Notes: generated by a model not told the origin, from the letters alone. Shown: positions 47,419 to 58,575, counted from the stretch's first letter. The stretch is DNA of 64,000 bases from Perkinsus olseni (GCA_013115125.1 JABANN010000035.1:49996-113995); one strand, 5' to 3'. Made by a program: numbers and translations.

Positions 47419-49607
47419 ATGGACTCCTTGTCCCACGATGCTGCCTGGTCCCGCCTCCAACCTAAGATTCCCTCAAGATTCCAAGCATGAGGTTGCGGCT
47501 CCGACCTCTCCTACCAGTACCTGCGATAGCATCACGGCTGAAGGCGGTCCCCTCGACGCGATGATGCTCGACAGCCTGTCCGAACCAGGGACTCCGAAAG
47601 ACGAGTTCAACTCCGAGGTAATACCGTCACCCACCGGCAATTTTTGGTGAAAATTTGGTATCAGGTTAGTGAATCAGACCTCTTCAATGATCTCTTAGGC
47701 TTGGAGGAATCCTCTTCGTCTTCATCTCTCGGCCTTCTAGACATTCACGACGACCTGCTGTGTAATATCTTATCATTTTTGCCGGCGGCCTCTATAATTA
47801 GTTCATCCAAGACGTGCAGGTAATACCAACTTTTCCTGAACTCTCACCGCCTACTGGAAGCCTCACTCAGGTACCTCCGATCATGCGCCAATCGTGATGA
47901 GCTGTGGTACTGGGTCTACCACTATCGGTGGCCCCCCAGGAAGGATCGATATGGCCGGATGGTACTAATCGGGAGAATCACCCCTTCTTAATCGTCCATC
48001 CATTTCATGAAAACGCAGAAATTCGGGAAAAATTTGTTTCCGTCCCGATTCGACGGCTTGAATCGAGTAATGTGATCTCAAGGGAGGCTGCCTGTGACCT
48101 CAGCACCGTTCTCACTCGGAAAATTTCGCGCATTTTTCAGTACAAAGTGGTGTATCTGTTTAGTCCAACTTACGGTATAAGCCCTTCGTGCGGTGTTGGA
48201 AGCAAGAACTGCAGCTCCGGGCTGAGTCTGAGGCCTCTGGCGTAGACAAGGCGGAGGTTGTCCACAAGAGTTGGGGAGATCTGGATGCTGCAGTGGCTCT
48301 AGGTGGCCGCAGAGTAATATCCCTCACTAGACAAATAGTGTCATGGATCAGCTCCAGGATCCTCGCGGCGCACTTCCGGCGAGCACTTCTGAGCCTTCGG
48401 CGCCATCGTCTTTGCGTTCTCCGTTTTCTGCTTCTCGAGCGGCCCAGTTGGATCGAGAGCGGCGGATACACCGTGAAGCACGAGACGAGTGGATGCTGTG
48501 GCGCGTCGTCTATCGAGACACAGAGGACCATCCCGATCCGAAGGACTTTCCCAGCCATACTTGCGATAACACGAGGTGAGCTAGGATGCACGTTTTTTAG
48601 GATTGTGAAGCTTGTTAAGTAGATGCACACTATGGCGGTCTCGGAGGTTCCGGGATGCCTTCGTCTGTGATGAGACGGGTTACGTTCATGAGTGCAATGG
48701 TCGGACGATGGAGGACTCGGCCTGTGATAGTGCGATGTGGGACCGGGAGAATCAATGCTGGGTGTGCCCGATAAGTATGAGGATATTCAGGTAGTAACAC
48801 TGGGGCGTCAGCCTAGTTTGTGTAGGTCATTCCGCGACTTGTTGCATGCTTGAAGAGCGAGTAGTTAACTCGACCGCATTTTATTCAAGCTCACTGAGTA
48901 TGATGCCGTTTTCGAATTATTGATGATATTATCAACTACTCATATCACCTTAGTTTGACGTTACGTTCATGAGACCAGGAAGATTGAAGATTCATGGGAA
49001 GGGGGGTCAGGAGAATGTTAATTTCCTTGAGAAAGTCAGTATGTAAAAATTTTGGCGAGCGCGAAGTTGTGGTGGATGAGAACTCTCACTGATGTTATAA
49101 TCACGAATGATTCCTCTCGTCAGATACGCGGCACCTCGCAATGCGGCCGTTGAGCAGGGCATAGAGCCTGGCAGTGAGGACTTCGGGCCCATCCACCAGG
49201 CTGGCGATGATTCACGAGGTGAATAAGACCCCTGTCGAATGGTCGTTGTTACAAAGGGTCTCTCAGGAATAGTCGATCCCCGAGCGGGGGAGGGAGAGTG
49301 TGGCGAAGTGGAGGGGCAGGGTGGTGATGGCGGTGTCGCTGTCGGAAATAAAAAGTACCGATTCGTCAGTTCTGAGGGGTTCCAGTGTGGGCTCTTAGTT
49401 GCTTCTTGGACTGGTATTACCAAGGGTACGAGGCCTCTATGGCCGATGAGCGTCGTGAAGCTGAGGCGGAGCGAAGAAATTTCGAACGGATGGGAGAAGC
49501 TCGTTTTCGGGGGGTAAGTTGGGTATGGTATGAGAGTGTCTCCTGAATACCGCTAGTGAATGGGCCGGACGACTGATCGGTCGATGACGATCCAGGAGGG
49601 CTGCTAG
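47419..49607 (+). CDS. F-box protein with a Cys/His-rich C-terminal region
   Basis: An F-box motif reads LLDIHDDLLCNILSFLPAAS then IISSSKTCR, joined through a 51-nt intron to YLRSCANRDELWYWVYHYRW, the usual F-box continuation. F-box proteins recruit substrates to SCF ubiquitin ligases through Skp1. Later exons read CWKQELQLRAESEASGVDKA, SASRAAQLDRERRIHREARD, WRVVYRDTEDHPDPKDFPSH, then a Cys/His-rich block FVCDETGYVHECNG ... CDSAMWDRENQCWVCPISM, a likely metal-binding site. These are followed by YAAPRNAAVEQGIEPGSEDF and FLDWYYQGYEASMADERREA. Introns at 48581-48650 and elsewhere are clean GT-AG and preserve frame. The first exon is unresolved: the frame reaching the F-box is PTSPTSTCDSITAEGGPLDA, but the ATG at 47419 is in another frame. 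The 3' end is approximate. Confidence 0.65.
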
Positions 49608-49641
49608 TTCGTGTCACCCCCAGGTCTCTGTGGTAGGGAGG

Positions 49642-50808
49642 TCACGACCTTAAGGATGAGCCCATAGCCGAGTGCTCATCGCAAAATTTGGAGATAGCAG
49701 CAGGGATACCATTGTGTCCTGATTTTCGAACTTCGAAACCGAGTTTCGAAAGTCGAAGTATTAGGTTTATTGACCTGACACGATCATGACACGCTCTGGG
49801 TTCTTCAGTAATATACCGTTGGAGCAGTGCTCTCAGGCCCCACTGCGGAATCACCGCTGCCAAGGAAGCGAAGACTCCAGGAGGAAGCGATCTCATCCAC
49901 AAGGAGGCACCGATCCCGACGATGGTGACGACGACGGAAGACCGGAAAGGCCCTGTGTTTTGCGCCGTTTGTTTTGACTGAATAAGTTGAACATTCTTCG
50001 AGTAACGTGTTGAGTAGTCAGCGATAAGTTCGATAAGAGGTGGCGAATCGTCGACGAGGCAGCCCATGCTGATAAATCGAATGCGAGAGGGGTGGTCTCC
50101 AACGCAGTGCTTAAAGCGAGACGAGGCCGCCGACCGGATTCATCTCCTCAGGATTTTGGGCTCCTTGACTGCTCAGGGAGAAAATCAGGCGCCTTCTTTA
50201 TCATGATGAGGCGGAAGGCGAGTGTGCTGGGGTGTAGCTGGCGAAGACCGAGTGTGAGCTGTTTTCTTCGTACACGTGCGTCCCCTGCTGAAACAGCGTA
50301 TTGCGATAGGAAAGAGGTATTGGACGCAAAAAAGAGACACGCCGACAATATCGGCGTGCCAGAAGAAAACTCCTGAGAGTGTGTCGGGGTTGGTTGACGC
50401 AACTGCCGCACCACCAAAGGAGGATTGGCTCTTTCGATGATGGACGGTGATGCTGTAATGATTCTCCCGGCCGCTGAGACGCTTGATCGGGTGTCCTGAT
50501 GAACCTCGGAAGAGCCTTGTGCACCGACGCATAGGAGTAGCTAACGAGCCTGATAGTCTCATGACGCTCTCACACGTAAGCTTCACCACCCGTTCCGTCG
50601 AGGACGGCGCTAACACGACTACTTGTCGCCTTGCCAAGTCTATCTTTCTGCGCTTCGTGCGTTGTGGTCGCTGGATTCTGGCCATGATTCTGGCCATAAA
50701 ATGAGCATCAGATAACATCCTTGCGAAGCTTTCGGTGTAAAATAAAGCACCGAGATACCTCCGTTGTCGTCCGATAGTCTCCTCAACTCTAACTTCGAAA
50801 CGTGACAT
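49642..50808 (-). CDS. probable multi-exon protein of unknown function with hydrophobic segments
   Basis: The minus-strand ATG at 50808 gives MSRFEVRVEETIGRQRRYLG then ALFYTESFARMLSDAHFMAR and a basic stretch (QRPQRTKRRKIDLARRQ). Further down the strand, SFLSQYAVSAGDARVRRKQL and, past 50.07 kb, VVVTIVGIGASLWMRSLPPG and FASLAAVIPQWGLRALLQRY are open, with a stop at 49642. The frame switches twice, consistent with introns I could not place; two genes are also possible. No family was recognised. An 8-bp inverted repeat (CACGCCGA/TCGGCGTG, 50338-50358) lies inside. Confidence 0.35.
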
Positions 50809-51515
50809 AGTAAGTCGGGAGTCTATTAGGTGAATCGGATCCGTCGTTGGGTATATGGCTAACGCCAGGGTAGCCGTTGGATCGAAGCCGAGCTAACTTT
50901 CGATATGAATAAGTCTGGGTTAGAAACAACATGATGGTAAAACAGATAAACCAACCCACTTTAGCGAGTGCCTTGCTCGCGTACGCACGTTCCTACGCGG
51001 AGGGCCTGTCTATAAGTAAGACAGTCAGGAAAAATGATGAGCCCTCATCATAGACTTCTACAAGGAAAGGCCAATCAAAGGAAAGGCAAGCGAGTAAGTG
51101 ATATAATCTCTCTATTGCGCTCAATGCCCCGCTGTCTCCCTTGAGACCCGCCTCAGCGCTTCCACCACAGCTGTCCCTAGGATCTTCCATCACGCAGAGA
51201 CGTGACGCCATGTCGTTGGCTTACGTTAGCTTCGCAGTTGTCTCTCTACGTTCAACGAAGTCTGTCGTCCAGTAGTGAGCTAGACTCGCGCGGGTGAAGT
51301 ATACAGTGATGCAACTCACGACTACAGTTCTCTACTCCAGCAGCACAGCGACCTGGATGGGAGAATATTCGTTAGGGTCAATGACCTGCACAAACACGCC
51401 AAGTTTGATGCAGCTAGCTTAGCATAGTTGAGCTAAGCTAGAGCGATCCGCTCAGCTATGGTTATTGAATATACTTAGTTCACTCAGGTTCATACTGACC
51501 TAAGCTGTTATACAC
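50809..51515. other. intergenic; holds a hairpin upstream of the first Cys-rich gene
   Basis: No supported gene. See the inverted repeat at 51414-51441. Confidence 0.4.
51414..51441. repeat. 10-bp perfect inverted repeat upstream of secreted Cys-rich gene (copy A)
   Basis: CTAGCTTAGC (51414-51423) and GCTAAGCTAG (51432-51441) with an 8-nt loop, 75 bp before the ATG at 51516. A related but rearranged AGCTAGCTTAGC palindrome occurs at the matching place before copy B. Confidence 0.85.
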
Positions 51516-51842
51516 ATGGTTGCATTCTTCCCCGCGAAAATCATGTTCATCGGTGGGATTGCAGTCGCCATTCTAGACGGTGACCGCAGTGCCGAGGTCA
51601 TGCATGAGCACTACGACTATCTCGCGGAGGGCAACCCTGACTCAACCCCTCGCCAGCTGGGCGATGGAGCGGAGATTAGTGCTTCGGCTGAGCTCAGGCG
51701 ACAGCTAAGTGGAAATGATGATGGAACCGCATGCTCGGATCGCCGATACTGCAGCGAACGTCCTGTCAGTGATGATACCTACTGGAAGTGTTTAAATGCC
51801 TACACGGACTGCGTCGCGTCTTGCGAGTGTTGCACCGCCTAG
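51516..51842 (+). CDS. small secreted Cys-rich protein, copy A
   Basis: Single exon, 108 residues. The N terminus MVAFFPAKIMFIGGIAVAIL is a signal-peptide-like hydrophobic segment. A polar spacer (RSAEVMHEHYDYLAEGN) and a Cys-rich C-terminal domain follow (ACSDRRYCSE ... KCLNAYTDCVASCECCTA). It pairs with the gene at 54879: same length, same start (MVAFF), same Arg-Cys-rich end. The even number of cysteines near the C terminus suggests disulphides and export. In a parasite such proteins are often surface or secreted factors, but nothing here shows a specific role. A glycosyltransferase copy follows 0.9 kb downstream, as at copy B. Confidence 0.7.
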   Translation: MVAFFPAKIMFIGGIAVAILDGDRSAEVMHEHYDYLAEGNPDSTPRQLGDGAEISASAELRRQLSGNDDGTACSDRRYCSERPVSDDTYWKCLNAYTDCVASCECCTA

Positions 51843-52713
51843 CGTTGATGCTTTCGGCGAGGGAGCGATAGCTTCACGAAGGCTATCACGTACGAAGACG
51901 AGTCGGTACCCGATGTATTGTTATGAATACGCAGTGATTAGCTCCGCTACTTACTCTTTCCGAGGAAGAGCGTGGGAGACTAAGACTTTTTGTGATGAGC
52001 TGCTTACCATTACCTTGGACTTTTTGTTTCAACTTTGAACATCACCGTTGATTTCCAGGTTACAGAGGTAGTATCGCAGTTTTCCGTAGACACCGCGATG
52101 CAGTTTTGTGAATGCCGGAATGTCTGCGCAGGAACTATACTCTTGAGAGCGAGGAGCGTGTTTAGTTTGAGACAGATGAATCAACCGAGCAAAGACCCCC
52201 CCACATGAGCTGGTCCGGGCAGTCTAGTCATTGACACTCCCAGTGTTTCGCTGATGGTAAGGCCGCAAAGGAGCACATCGAAAGTGGCAGGGTGGAGTCA
52301 TCTCTACTGATTTCTTTCTTCGACCGACGTCGAACTCGCGATCAGACGCGATATTATCCGTGTTCAGAGCCCTTCGGAGCTTCAGGACGCAGGCAACCTT
52401 ATCGGCGTTATGTTCTTATTATAAGTGTAGTTCTTCAGAGAGTGCTCAGCGTCAACGGTAAGAATATTGTAGGCTGCATTTCGATTGGTAAAGGACGATG
52501 GGTCTCCGAGCAGCGCGTCCAAACCCGAGGAGAAGATTGTTGTCAGACGACGCGGTAGGCTCGAATGAGGTAGGGTCATAATACTGCAGAGCGTTCCCGT
52601 GTTGAGAGGAACGCCAATGCTGACTCATCATTGCCGAGCAGCTAGCTCGATGATCGTTGATTGTGCGAGTGAGTGCAGTTTCTCCCAGGTCAGTTTTCCC
52701 CGAATGATCTTCC
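51843..52713. other. spacer conserved between the two duplicated cassettes
   Basis: No gene. Short blocks match the copy-B spacer: TTTTCCGTAGACACC (52080 region versus 55380 region) and the stretch just before the glycosyltransferase ATG (ATACTGCAGAG ... GTTGAGAG ... ACGCCAATG). Confidence 0.6.
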
Positions 52714-53647
52714 ATGCCCCGTCATGCCATCGTACGATCACTGGCCTTTCTTGTCCTGACGGCTGCCTCTTACAACTGCTGGCGAAATCGCTTCACTGAC
52801 TACTCTGACTTCCCGGTCGCGTACTCTCAATGCTGCGATCCTCTCAATGGTCCGGTAGGCCGCTCTGCATGCTTCAATGGTCGCAGTTATACCTTTACAG
52901 ATTGCTGTCTCAAACAACCACGCGACGGCTTAACCAACCTCACAAACGAAGCCAAGGAGCTTGGCATCCACTCCGGCTTCAACTTGGTGGAGTTCCTCAC
53001 GGCGCCGCCCTTCCACGAGAGATTCATCGAGCTCTTTCCGTTCATACGCTCCTTGCTACGAGATGGCCGTTATTCAGCCCAGTGTGACATCCTCGCGACT
53101 AAGTGGTTTTCCCATGTCCCGACGGCCGAAGAAGAGGCCCGCCGCGTCAGCCCGGCATGGGTGTGCTCCAAGCTTTCTGATAACGCAGACTTCTGCATGA
53201 GCATCTATGCTCGAATGTGGCAGCATACCGTTTGGCGTCGAGACCTTCATCGTGGCCGACTCACCATGGCTCAGTGTACGTACGCGATGCGACTACTCTA
53301 CGCCATGGGGGTGTTCCTGGCTACCGATGATCTTGAAAACGCCTCACTTACTGAGGCAACGCCGCGAATGATGAAGGAGTGGTTTTACTGGCGGTGGTCG
53401 GGCAGAATGCGAACATGTGAGGTGCTCAACCAGCAACGCGAGCGGAGGGCTGCCGGCATCGTTCGGCTTTCTTATGTCCGTAGCTTATAATACGAAGGAA
53501 ACTCCGATGGCCACGGCAGCTATCGAGATGTGGAGATGCTACGCCGACTACCACGGCTACTCGTTCATCCTCAATGATGCGCTAGTAGATGATCCCCTGA
53601 CTGAACTTCAAGTTGAAGTTAATCTTCGGATTTCACTCAGCCATTGA
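52714..53647 (+). pseudogene. truncated copy A of the secreted glycosyltransferase
   Basis: The start MPRHAIVRSLAFLVLTAAS and the following 240 or so residues match copy B at 56755 closely (for example FTDYSDFPVAYSQCCDPLNG versus YTDYSDSPVGYSHCCDPLNG). At about 53455 copy A lacks roughly 50 bases present in B. The frame then shifts and ends at 53490. The shifted frame continues the homology (MSVAYNTKETPMATAA, MWRCYADYHGYSFILNDA) to about 53590, after which similarity stops; the DxD and C-terminal region are absent. It is therefore a decayed or truncated gene that could still yield a secreted N-terminal fragment. Confidence 0.8.
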
Positions 53648-54100
53648 CTTGAGTTCCCTAATGGTTAACAGCTGCACGGCGCTAGCTAGGTGATGAGAGC
53701 GGGTGCTTTCGCCACTGGACTTCTTTGCAGCACGGCTCGCAGGAGGCATGGGAGTGACCGTGTAACCAACGCAGAGTAGGACGTCCGAGGAAACATATTA
53801 TAGGAACGTATGGAATGTTTATGTGAATGGGCAAAGATCACTCAATCGATAATAGCATAGCTCAGGAATTGTTGGTAGGGACAAGACACAATTAGCTATG
53901 GAAATGGTCTGGCAATGAGAACACAATTGTCTACAACCGATGATATTATAATAAGGATGATCTCACCGATTGGGCGATGGACCACAGCGTAACGCACGCA
54001 TGCGCATAGCGTTCTTCGTTGGAGTGTCTCTTATAATGGGACATCGTGTATTGGACACGTGGCATACGACTATGACTATCGCCAATAGTCTGTCGGCTAT

Positions 54101-54231
54101 GTCACGTAGTCTACGTGACTAGACTGAAAGAGGGGAGTAACCGGCAATGCTCACAGTCGAGGTATTTGCAGCGATGATAGCCTAACAGCTGAGTAGCACT
54201 CAAATCGGTGGCAAGTTGCCACTGGCAACTG
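54101..54231. repeat. cluster of perfect short palindromes with 1-nt centres
   Basis: GTCACGTAG-T-CTACGTGAC (54101-54119). Overlapping GTGGCAA-G-TTGCCAC and AGTTGCCA-C-TGGCAACT lie near 54209-54230. A related GTGACA-G-TGTCAC lies near 54280. All have a single-base centre. Confidence 0.8.
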
Positions 54232-54780
54232 TTACGTAGCGTACAGTCTTCACTATACTTTCACGGTGTCACCGCGACAGTGACAGTGTCACTATGATGC
54301 TGTTGCCCATCTGTTACTCATTATGCGTCGATCGTCCTGTGTATGCGTGCATAGCTGATTCCCCTCGAGAGAGTAAGCTTATAAATGTAACAACGGAGAA
54401 GCAACACTATCCACTACTAGAGAAACGCAGTGACAGTCGAAGAGTAGCCGAGCAGGCAGAGGAGATCTACGAGAATGATTCGGTGACTGAGAACCAGTAG
54501 CAGAGGCAGCAACTTACACACAATCTAAGCGACTGTGCGTGAGAAGAACTACTAAGTCCAACCCAGTGGACCGACCTTCCATCGTCGGAAGATTGCCCTC
54601 GGAATGCCTCAAAGCCCCTAATCGTCACAAAGGGCAGCCCCTCAGGCTTCACCCATGCACATAGCTGAGCAGCACTTTAGGCCAAAAGTGGGCCACGGTT
54701 CATGCAGGCGGAGCGAAGCCAGTTTCGCATATCAGGGTGCAGCTTCCCGCCGTAACAATGTATTAGATCCAGCTAGCTTA

Positions 54781-54812
54781 GCTCTAGCTAACTTAGCTGA
54801 GCTAACTAGAGC
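54781..54812. repeat. nested inverted repeat upstream of secreted Cys-rich gene (copy B)
   Basis: Outer arms GCTCTAG (54781-54787) and CTAGAGC (54806-54812) enclose inner TTAGCT-G-AGCTAA (54793-54805). It lies 67 bp before the ATG at 54879, the same relative place as the copy A hairpin. Confidence 0.85.
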
Positions 54813-54878
54813 AAAACTGATTCGTGCAGCCCACTTCATTTGATACAACATTTGAAATTGATCTACGCTGCGGTAGAC

Positions 54879-55199
54879 ATGGTTGCATTCTTCGCTGTGA
54901 GAATTATGCTCATCATTGGTGTTGCTATCGCTGTTCAAGACGGTGATCGCCGTGCTAAGGTTATGGAAGACCACCACGCGAAGGGTAGGCTTGGCCCGAT
55001 CCCCGACAAGGTGGGTGATGGAACATGGGTTGGTGGTTCAGCTGCCGAGAGTCGCAGGCTTTGTGGTAATTGCAATTACACTCCGCAATGCTCAACGTGC
55101 CTCGATTGCCGGGACTTTGAGTTCGTCCTTCCTGACTGTGTAGATGCCGCTGCAGACTGCGGATACTCCCGTGATTGTGACTGCTGCTTCCCCAAGTAG
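54879..55199 (+). CDS. small secreted Cys-rich protein, copy B
   Basis: Single exon, 106 residues. Signal-peptide-like start MVAFFAVRIMLIIGVAIAV, then QDGDRRAKVMEDHHAKGR and a Cys-rich domain: RLCGNCNYTPQCSTCLDCRD, then LPDCVDAAADCGYSRDCDCC, ending FPK. Paralog of the gene at 51516 with a richer cysteine set, including CxxC and CC. It could fold as a disulphide-knot or bind metal; the function is unknown. It is followed 1.6 kb downstream by the intact glycosyltransferase copy. Confidence 0.75.
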   Translation: MVAFFAVRIMLIIGVAIAVQDGDRRAKVMEDHHAKGRLGPIPDKVGDGTWVGGSAAESRRLCGNCNYTPQCSTCLDCRDFEFVLPDCVDAAADCGYSRDCDCCFPK

Positions 55200-56754
55200 A
55201 TCCAGCCACACGACGGTTCATCTTTCGATGAAGGAGCGATAGTTTCGCCCTGGCTTTGCGGCCTCCCACTTGAAATTTATAAGTACGTGTAGGAATGACT
55301 TTGTTACTGCGATGCTTCACGATCGGCGGCTAACCATTACTTTGTAACTATTTTTCGAAGTCCAGAACCGGTATCGGAGTTTTCCGTAGACACCTTGATA
55401 TAGTTTTGAGGGTGCCGGAATCTTTTCTCCGTTATCAGAAACGAGGAGCGTGTTGGATTGGTAGGAGGTAAATTATGGGATCGGCTTCGGCTTTCGAACG
55501 CACCGGGCGCGAGTTTCTCCCTCCGAGCGTCGCTACAGTGAAGTACAAAACTGCCGGACGGGCCAGTCTGGAAAGCACTGCTCCAGTCCTGCTCCAACTG
55601 AGCGTTACAAATGCTACTCCGCGTTTACCCGCGAAGTGTTGGATATCATATTACTGGTCCAGGCGACCTTTGAGGTATGCTGTGGAGAGGAGTGCAGACT
55701 CTTCGTGTGATGATCCTGAACTAAAGTGCTGGTTGAACCAGCCTGGTTCCAACCGCTGAAGCCAGACTTTGTCGAGCTTCTCTCACTAGTAGTGAGTCAC
55801 TAGTTCCAGACGGAGGGTTATCTCTACAGATTCAATCAGTCCGATTGTCTTCTGTGAAGACTTCCTACAACTGACATCCTTCCGCAGCCTTGACCATGGC
55901 AAGATGAACATCGCATCATAGGACAGTGTCGGTCTCCCGAGTTCTTCTGAGTTCCAGTAGCAGTTGCAACCACTAACCTTCAACACTTCCATCTTGAGTC
56001 ATTGGGAAACTTGAAGTGGATGGGGCTGCTAATCGTCAGGAGCACACACTCCAGTTTAGGATGCTTCCCACGTTAACTCTCAGCAATCTCCAAGTCCAGC
56101 TCGTTCTTTCTCGTCCACTCTGCAAGGCTCTTCGCGTTAGCGCTGAGGAGACTCGCAACGATCTGTCGTTTAACCAAGTAGATTGCGATGAGTCTCTCCA
56201 AGCCCTAGGATATATCTTCTATGGAGTTTTTGCTAGAACTGCTCCACCATCAACTTTGTTCGCTCTCCTCCCTCATTTCTTGCGTGAGCCACCCGCGTCT
56301 CGGCAGCACTTGTGCGACGCTGCTCCTTTCCGCGAGTTAGTGAGGACTTCGTTCCCTTGCCGTGAAGTTTCGGGTTCTTCTTCCGAACCCTTGCGTAGCA
56401 TCTGCAGCATTGGATGCTTCTTGAGCTCTCCCTGAGTGGCGCCTTCCTGGTCGAGTACTACCTCTTCGAAGAATCCTCAGCGTCAACGGTACAAAGCTAA
56501 TCAGCTGCACTTCGAGTGACAGAGGAAGACAAGGCGCCGACCAGCGCAACTTTCGCGAGAAGTTTTTAACTGATGCGGCTTATCAGTCCCGAATAAGGTT
56601 GCAATTCTCGCTTATAATACTGCAGAGTGTTGCAAACTCAGTGTTCCCGCGTTGAGAGTGACGCCAATGTTGGGCACTTCGCACGGTGGTGACTTTGCGG
56701 GTAGGGCAATGCAGCTGCCCTCAGGTCGGTCTTTCTCTTCCCGAATGATCTTCC
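55200..56754. other. spacer of cassette B, no supported gene
   Basis: Open frames (for example 56016-56435 plus) lack features. Contains CTCACTA-G-TAGTGAG (55792-55806) and blocks shared with the copy A spacer (near 55380 and 56620). Confidence 0.5.
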
Positions 56755-58575
56755 ATGCCCCGTCATGCCACCGTACTGCTGCTGACTTGTGTCGTCGTGA
56801 TTGCTGTCTCTTTCAACTGCTGGCGAAATCGCTACACTGACTACTCTGACTCCCCGGTCGGGTACTCTCACTGCTGCGATCCTCTCAACGGTCCGGAGGG
56901 CCGCTCTGGATGCTTCAATGGTCGCAGTTATACCTATACAGATTGCTGCCTCCACGCACCACACGACGGCTTCACCAACCTCACAGACGAAGCCAAGGAG
57001 CTCGGCATCAGCACCGACTTCAACTTGGTGAAGTTCCTCACGGCGCCGCCCTTTCACGAAGGATTCATCGAGCTCTTCCCCTTCATATGCTCCTTGCTAC
57101 GAGATGGCCGATATTCAGCCCAGTGTGACATCCTTGCAACCAAGTGGTTCTCCCATGTCCCGACGACCGAAGAGGAGGCTCGCCGCATCAGCCCGGCATG
57201 GGTGTGCTCCAAGCTTTCTGATAACGCAGACTTCTGCATGAGCATCTATGCTCGAATGTGGCAGCACACCGTTTGGCGTCGAGACCTTCATCGTGGCCAA
57301 CTTACCATGGCTCAGTGTACGTACGCGATGCGACTACTCTACGCCATGGGGGTGTCCTTGGCTGCCGATGACCTCGATCCCAGTCCTAATGTAACTGAAA
57401 GGACATCACGGATGACGATGGAGTGGTTTTACTGGTGGTGGTCGGACAGAATGCGAAGATGTGAGGTTCTCAACCAACAGCGGGAGCGTAGGGCTGCCGG
57501 CGGCGACATACAAGTCCCGGCGACCGCCGCTGGGGCTCCTCCAGCCGACCGCGTCGGCATTCTTATGTCGGTAGCTTACAACACGAAGGAAACCCCGATG
57601 GCCACGGCAGCTGTCGAGATGTGGAGATGCTACGCCGACTTCCACGGCTACTCGTTCATCCTCGATGATGACGCTCACGACAGCTACGATGGGCTGTACG
57701 CTGTACGGTACCCCAGCATGAAGACTGAAGTTGCTCATCGCATCAGCAATCACGAACCTGTTGATGTGAACCTCGTCAGTCCGCCTTCGGTGGGGTGGAT
57801 GAAGTGGAGGGCTGCCCGTCGCTGGCTCGGCGAGTTCGATGCGCTCATCATCGTGGACCCGGACATGCTGGTTAGCTTCCCTTGCTACAGTATTGCTCTC
57901 CATCACTTGCTACGCCAAGGGGCTGACGTTGTCCTGCGTGACTACCCACCGAAGGCTGAACTCAACGCTGGTTTCGCCATCGTCAGAAACACGCCCAATG
58001 GACGCTTTTTCTTGGACTCCCTACTCAGCAAAGCGGCGTGGTACGGCCTGACCCTCGCCGATCAGGACGCGTTGGCTGAGACTGCGTTGCAGTACGTCAG
58101 CCACGAAGTCAATAATGAACTCCCGCAAGAGTCCTCGATCAGCGTGATGAACCCCATCCGTTATGCGAGTCAATGCTTGGACACCATGGTCCTGTACAAG
58201 ACGGGGCTCTACAGCGAGGCTGATCAGGTTGTCTGCTTCCAGAAGCATCTGACGATATTAGCGGGCCAGTGGGGTGCGCGGACGACCCGGTCGATCAGAT
58301 TTGTGGACCCGAGAGAAATTGATATTAATTACCGTGTGACTTTAACGTCTAGGATTAATGGCACGCCGATGGTTGTGCATTGGGCTGGCAGCGCCACCAA
58401 GTTCGAAGATATGTCCTTATACGTCCATCGGCTGGCGAGAGTGAATATTTCAACGATTACGAAATCAGAGTGGCCTCGAGTATGCCGGGAGGAGCTCTGG
58501 TCGAGCCACTTGAGCAGGACTTGTACGCCTGGAAGCACCGAAGACCTGTGGTGTGACTCTTATTTGTGTGGGTAG
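56755..58575 (+). CDS. secreted or Golgi glycosyltransferase-like protein, intact copy B
   Basis: A single 606-residue exon from the ATG at 56755. MPRHATVLLLTCVVVIAVSF is a signal peptide or short type II anchor. The N-terminal half (residues about 20-240) is a Cys-rich domain (HCCDPLNGPEGRSGCFNGRS; YTDCC) found only in copies of this gene. The C-terminal half from about residue 265 looks like a GT-A nucleotide-sugar transferase: GILMSVAYNTKETPMATAAV, EMWRCYADFHGYSFI, then WMKWRAARRWLGEFDALIIV, DPDML (DxD metal/sugar-nucleotide site), YPPKAELNAGFAIVRNTPNG and MVVHWAGSATK, a layout like GT34/GT77-type enzymes. The likely role is sugar transfer onto secreted glycans in the Golgi. The first copy (52714) is truncated. 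Nothing shows the acceptor. Confidence 0.72.
   Translation: MPRHATVLLLTCVVVIAVSFNCWRNRYTDYSDSPVGYSHCCDPLNGPEGRSGCFNGRSYTYTDCCLHAPHDGFTNLTDEAKELGISTDFNLVKFLTAPPFHEGFIELFPFICSLLRDGRYSAQCDILATKWFSHVPTTEEEARRISPAWVCSKLSDNADFCMSIYARMWQHTVWRRDLHRGQLTMAQCTYAMRLLYAMGVSLAADDLDPSPNVTERTSRMTMEWFYWWWSDRMRRCEVLNQQRERRAAGGDIQVPATAAGAPPADRVGILMSVAYNTKETPMATAAVEMWRCYADFHGYSFILDDDAHDSYDGLYAVRYPSMKTEVAHRISNHEPVDVNLVSPPSVGWMKWRAARRWLGEFDALIIVDPDMLVSFPCYSIALHHLLRQGADVVLRDYPPKAELNAGFAIVRNTPNGRFFLDSLLSKAAWYGLTLADQDALAETALQYVSHEVNNELPQESSISVMNPIRYASQCLDTMVLYKTGLYSEADQVVCFQKHLTILAGQWGARTTRSIRFVDPREIDINYRVTLTSRINGTPMVVHWAGSATKFEDMSLYVHRLARVNISTITKSEWPRVCREELWSSHLSRTCTPGSTEDLWCDSYLCG

Larger units (their letters stand above)
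53648..54878. other. spacer between cassettes, rich in short palindromes
   Basis: No supported gene. Contains perfect palindromes with one-base centres at 54101-54119 and 54208-54231 and smaller ones to 54300. Confidence 0.6.

Noticed and set aside
57406-57906. 166-residue minus-strand frame inside the glycosyltransferase
   Set aside because: Antisense shadow of a well-supported coding exon with GC-rich third positions.
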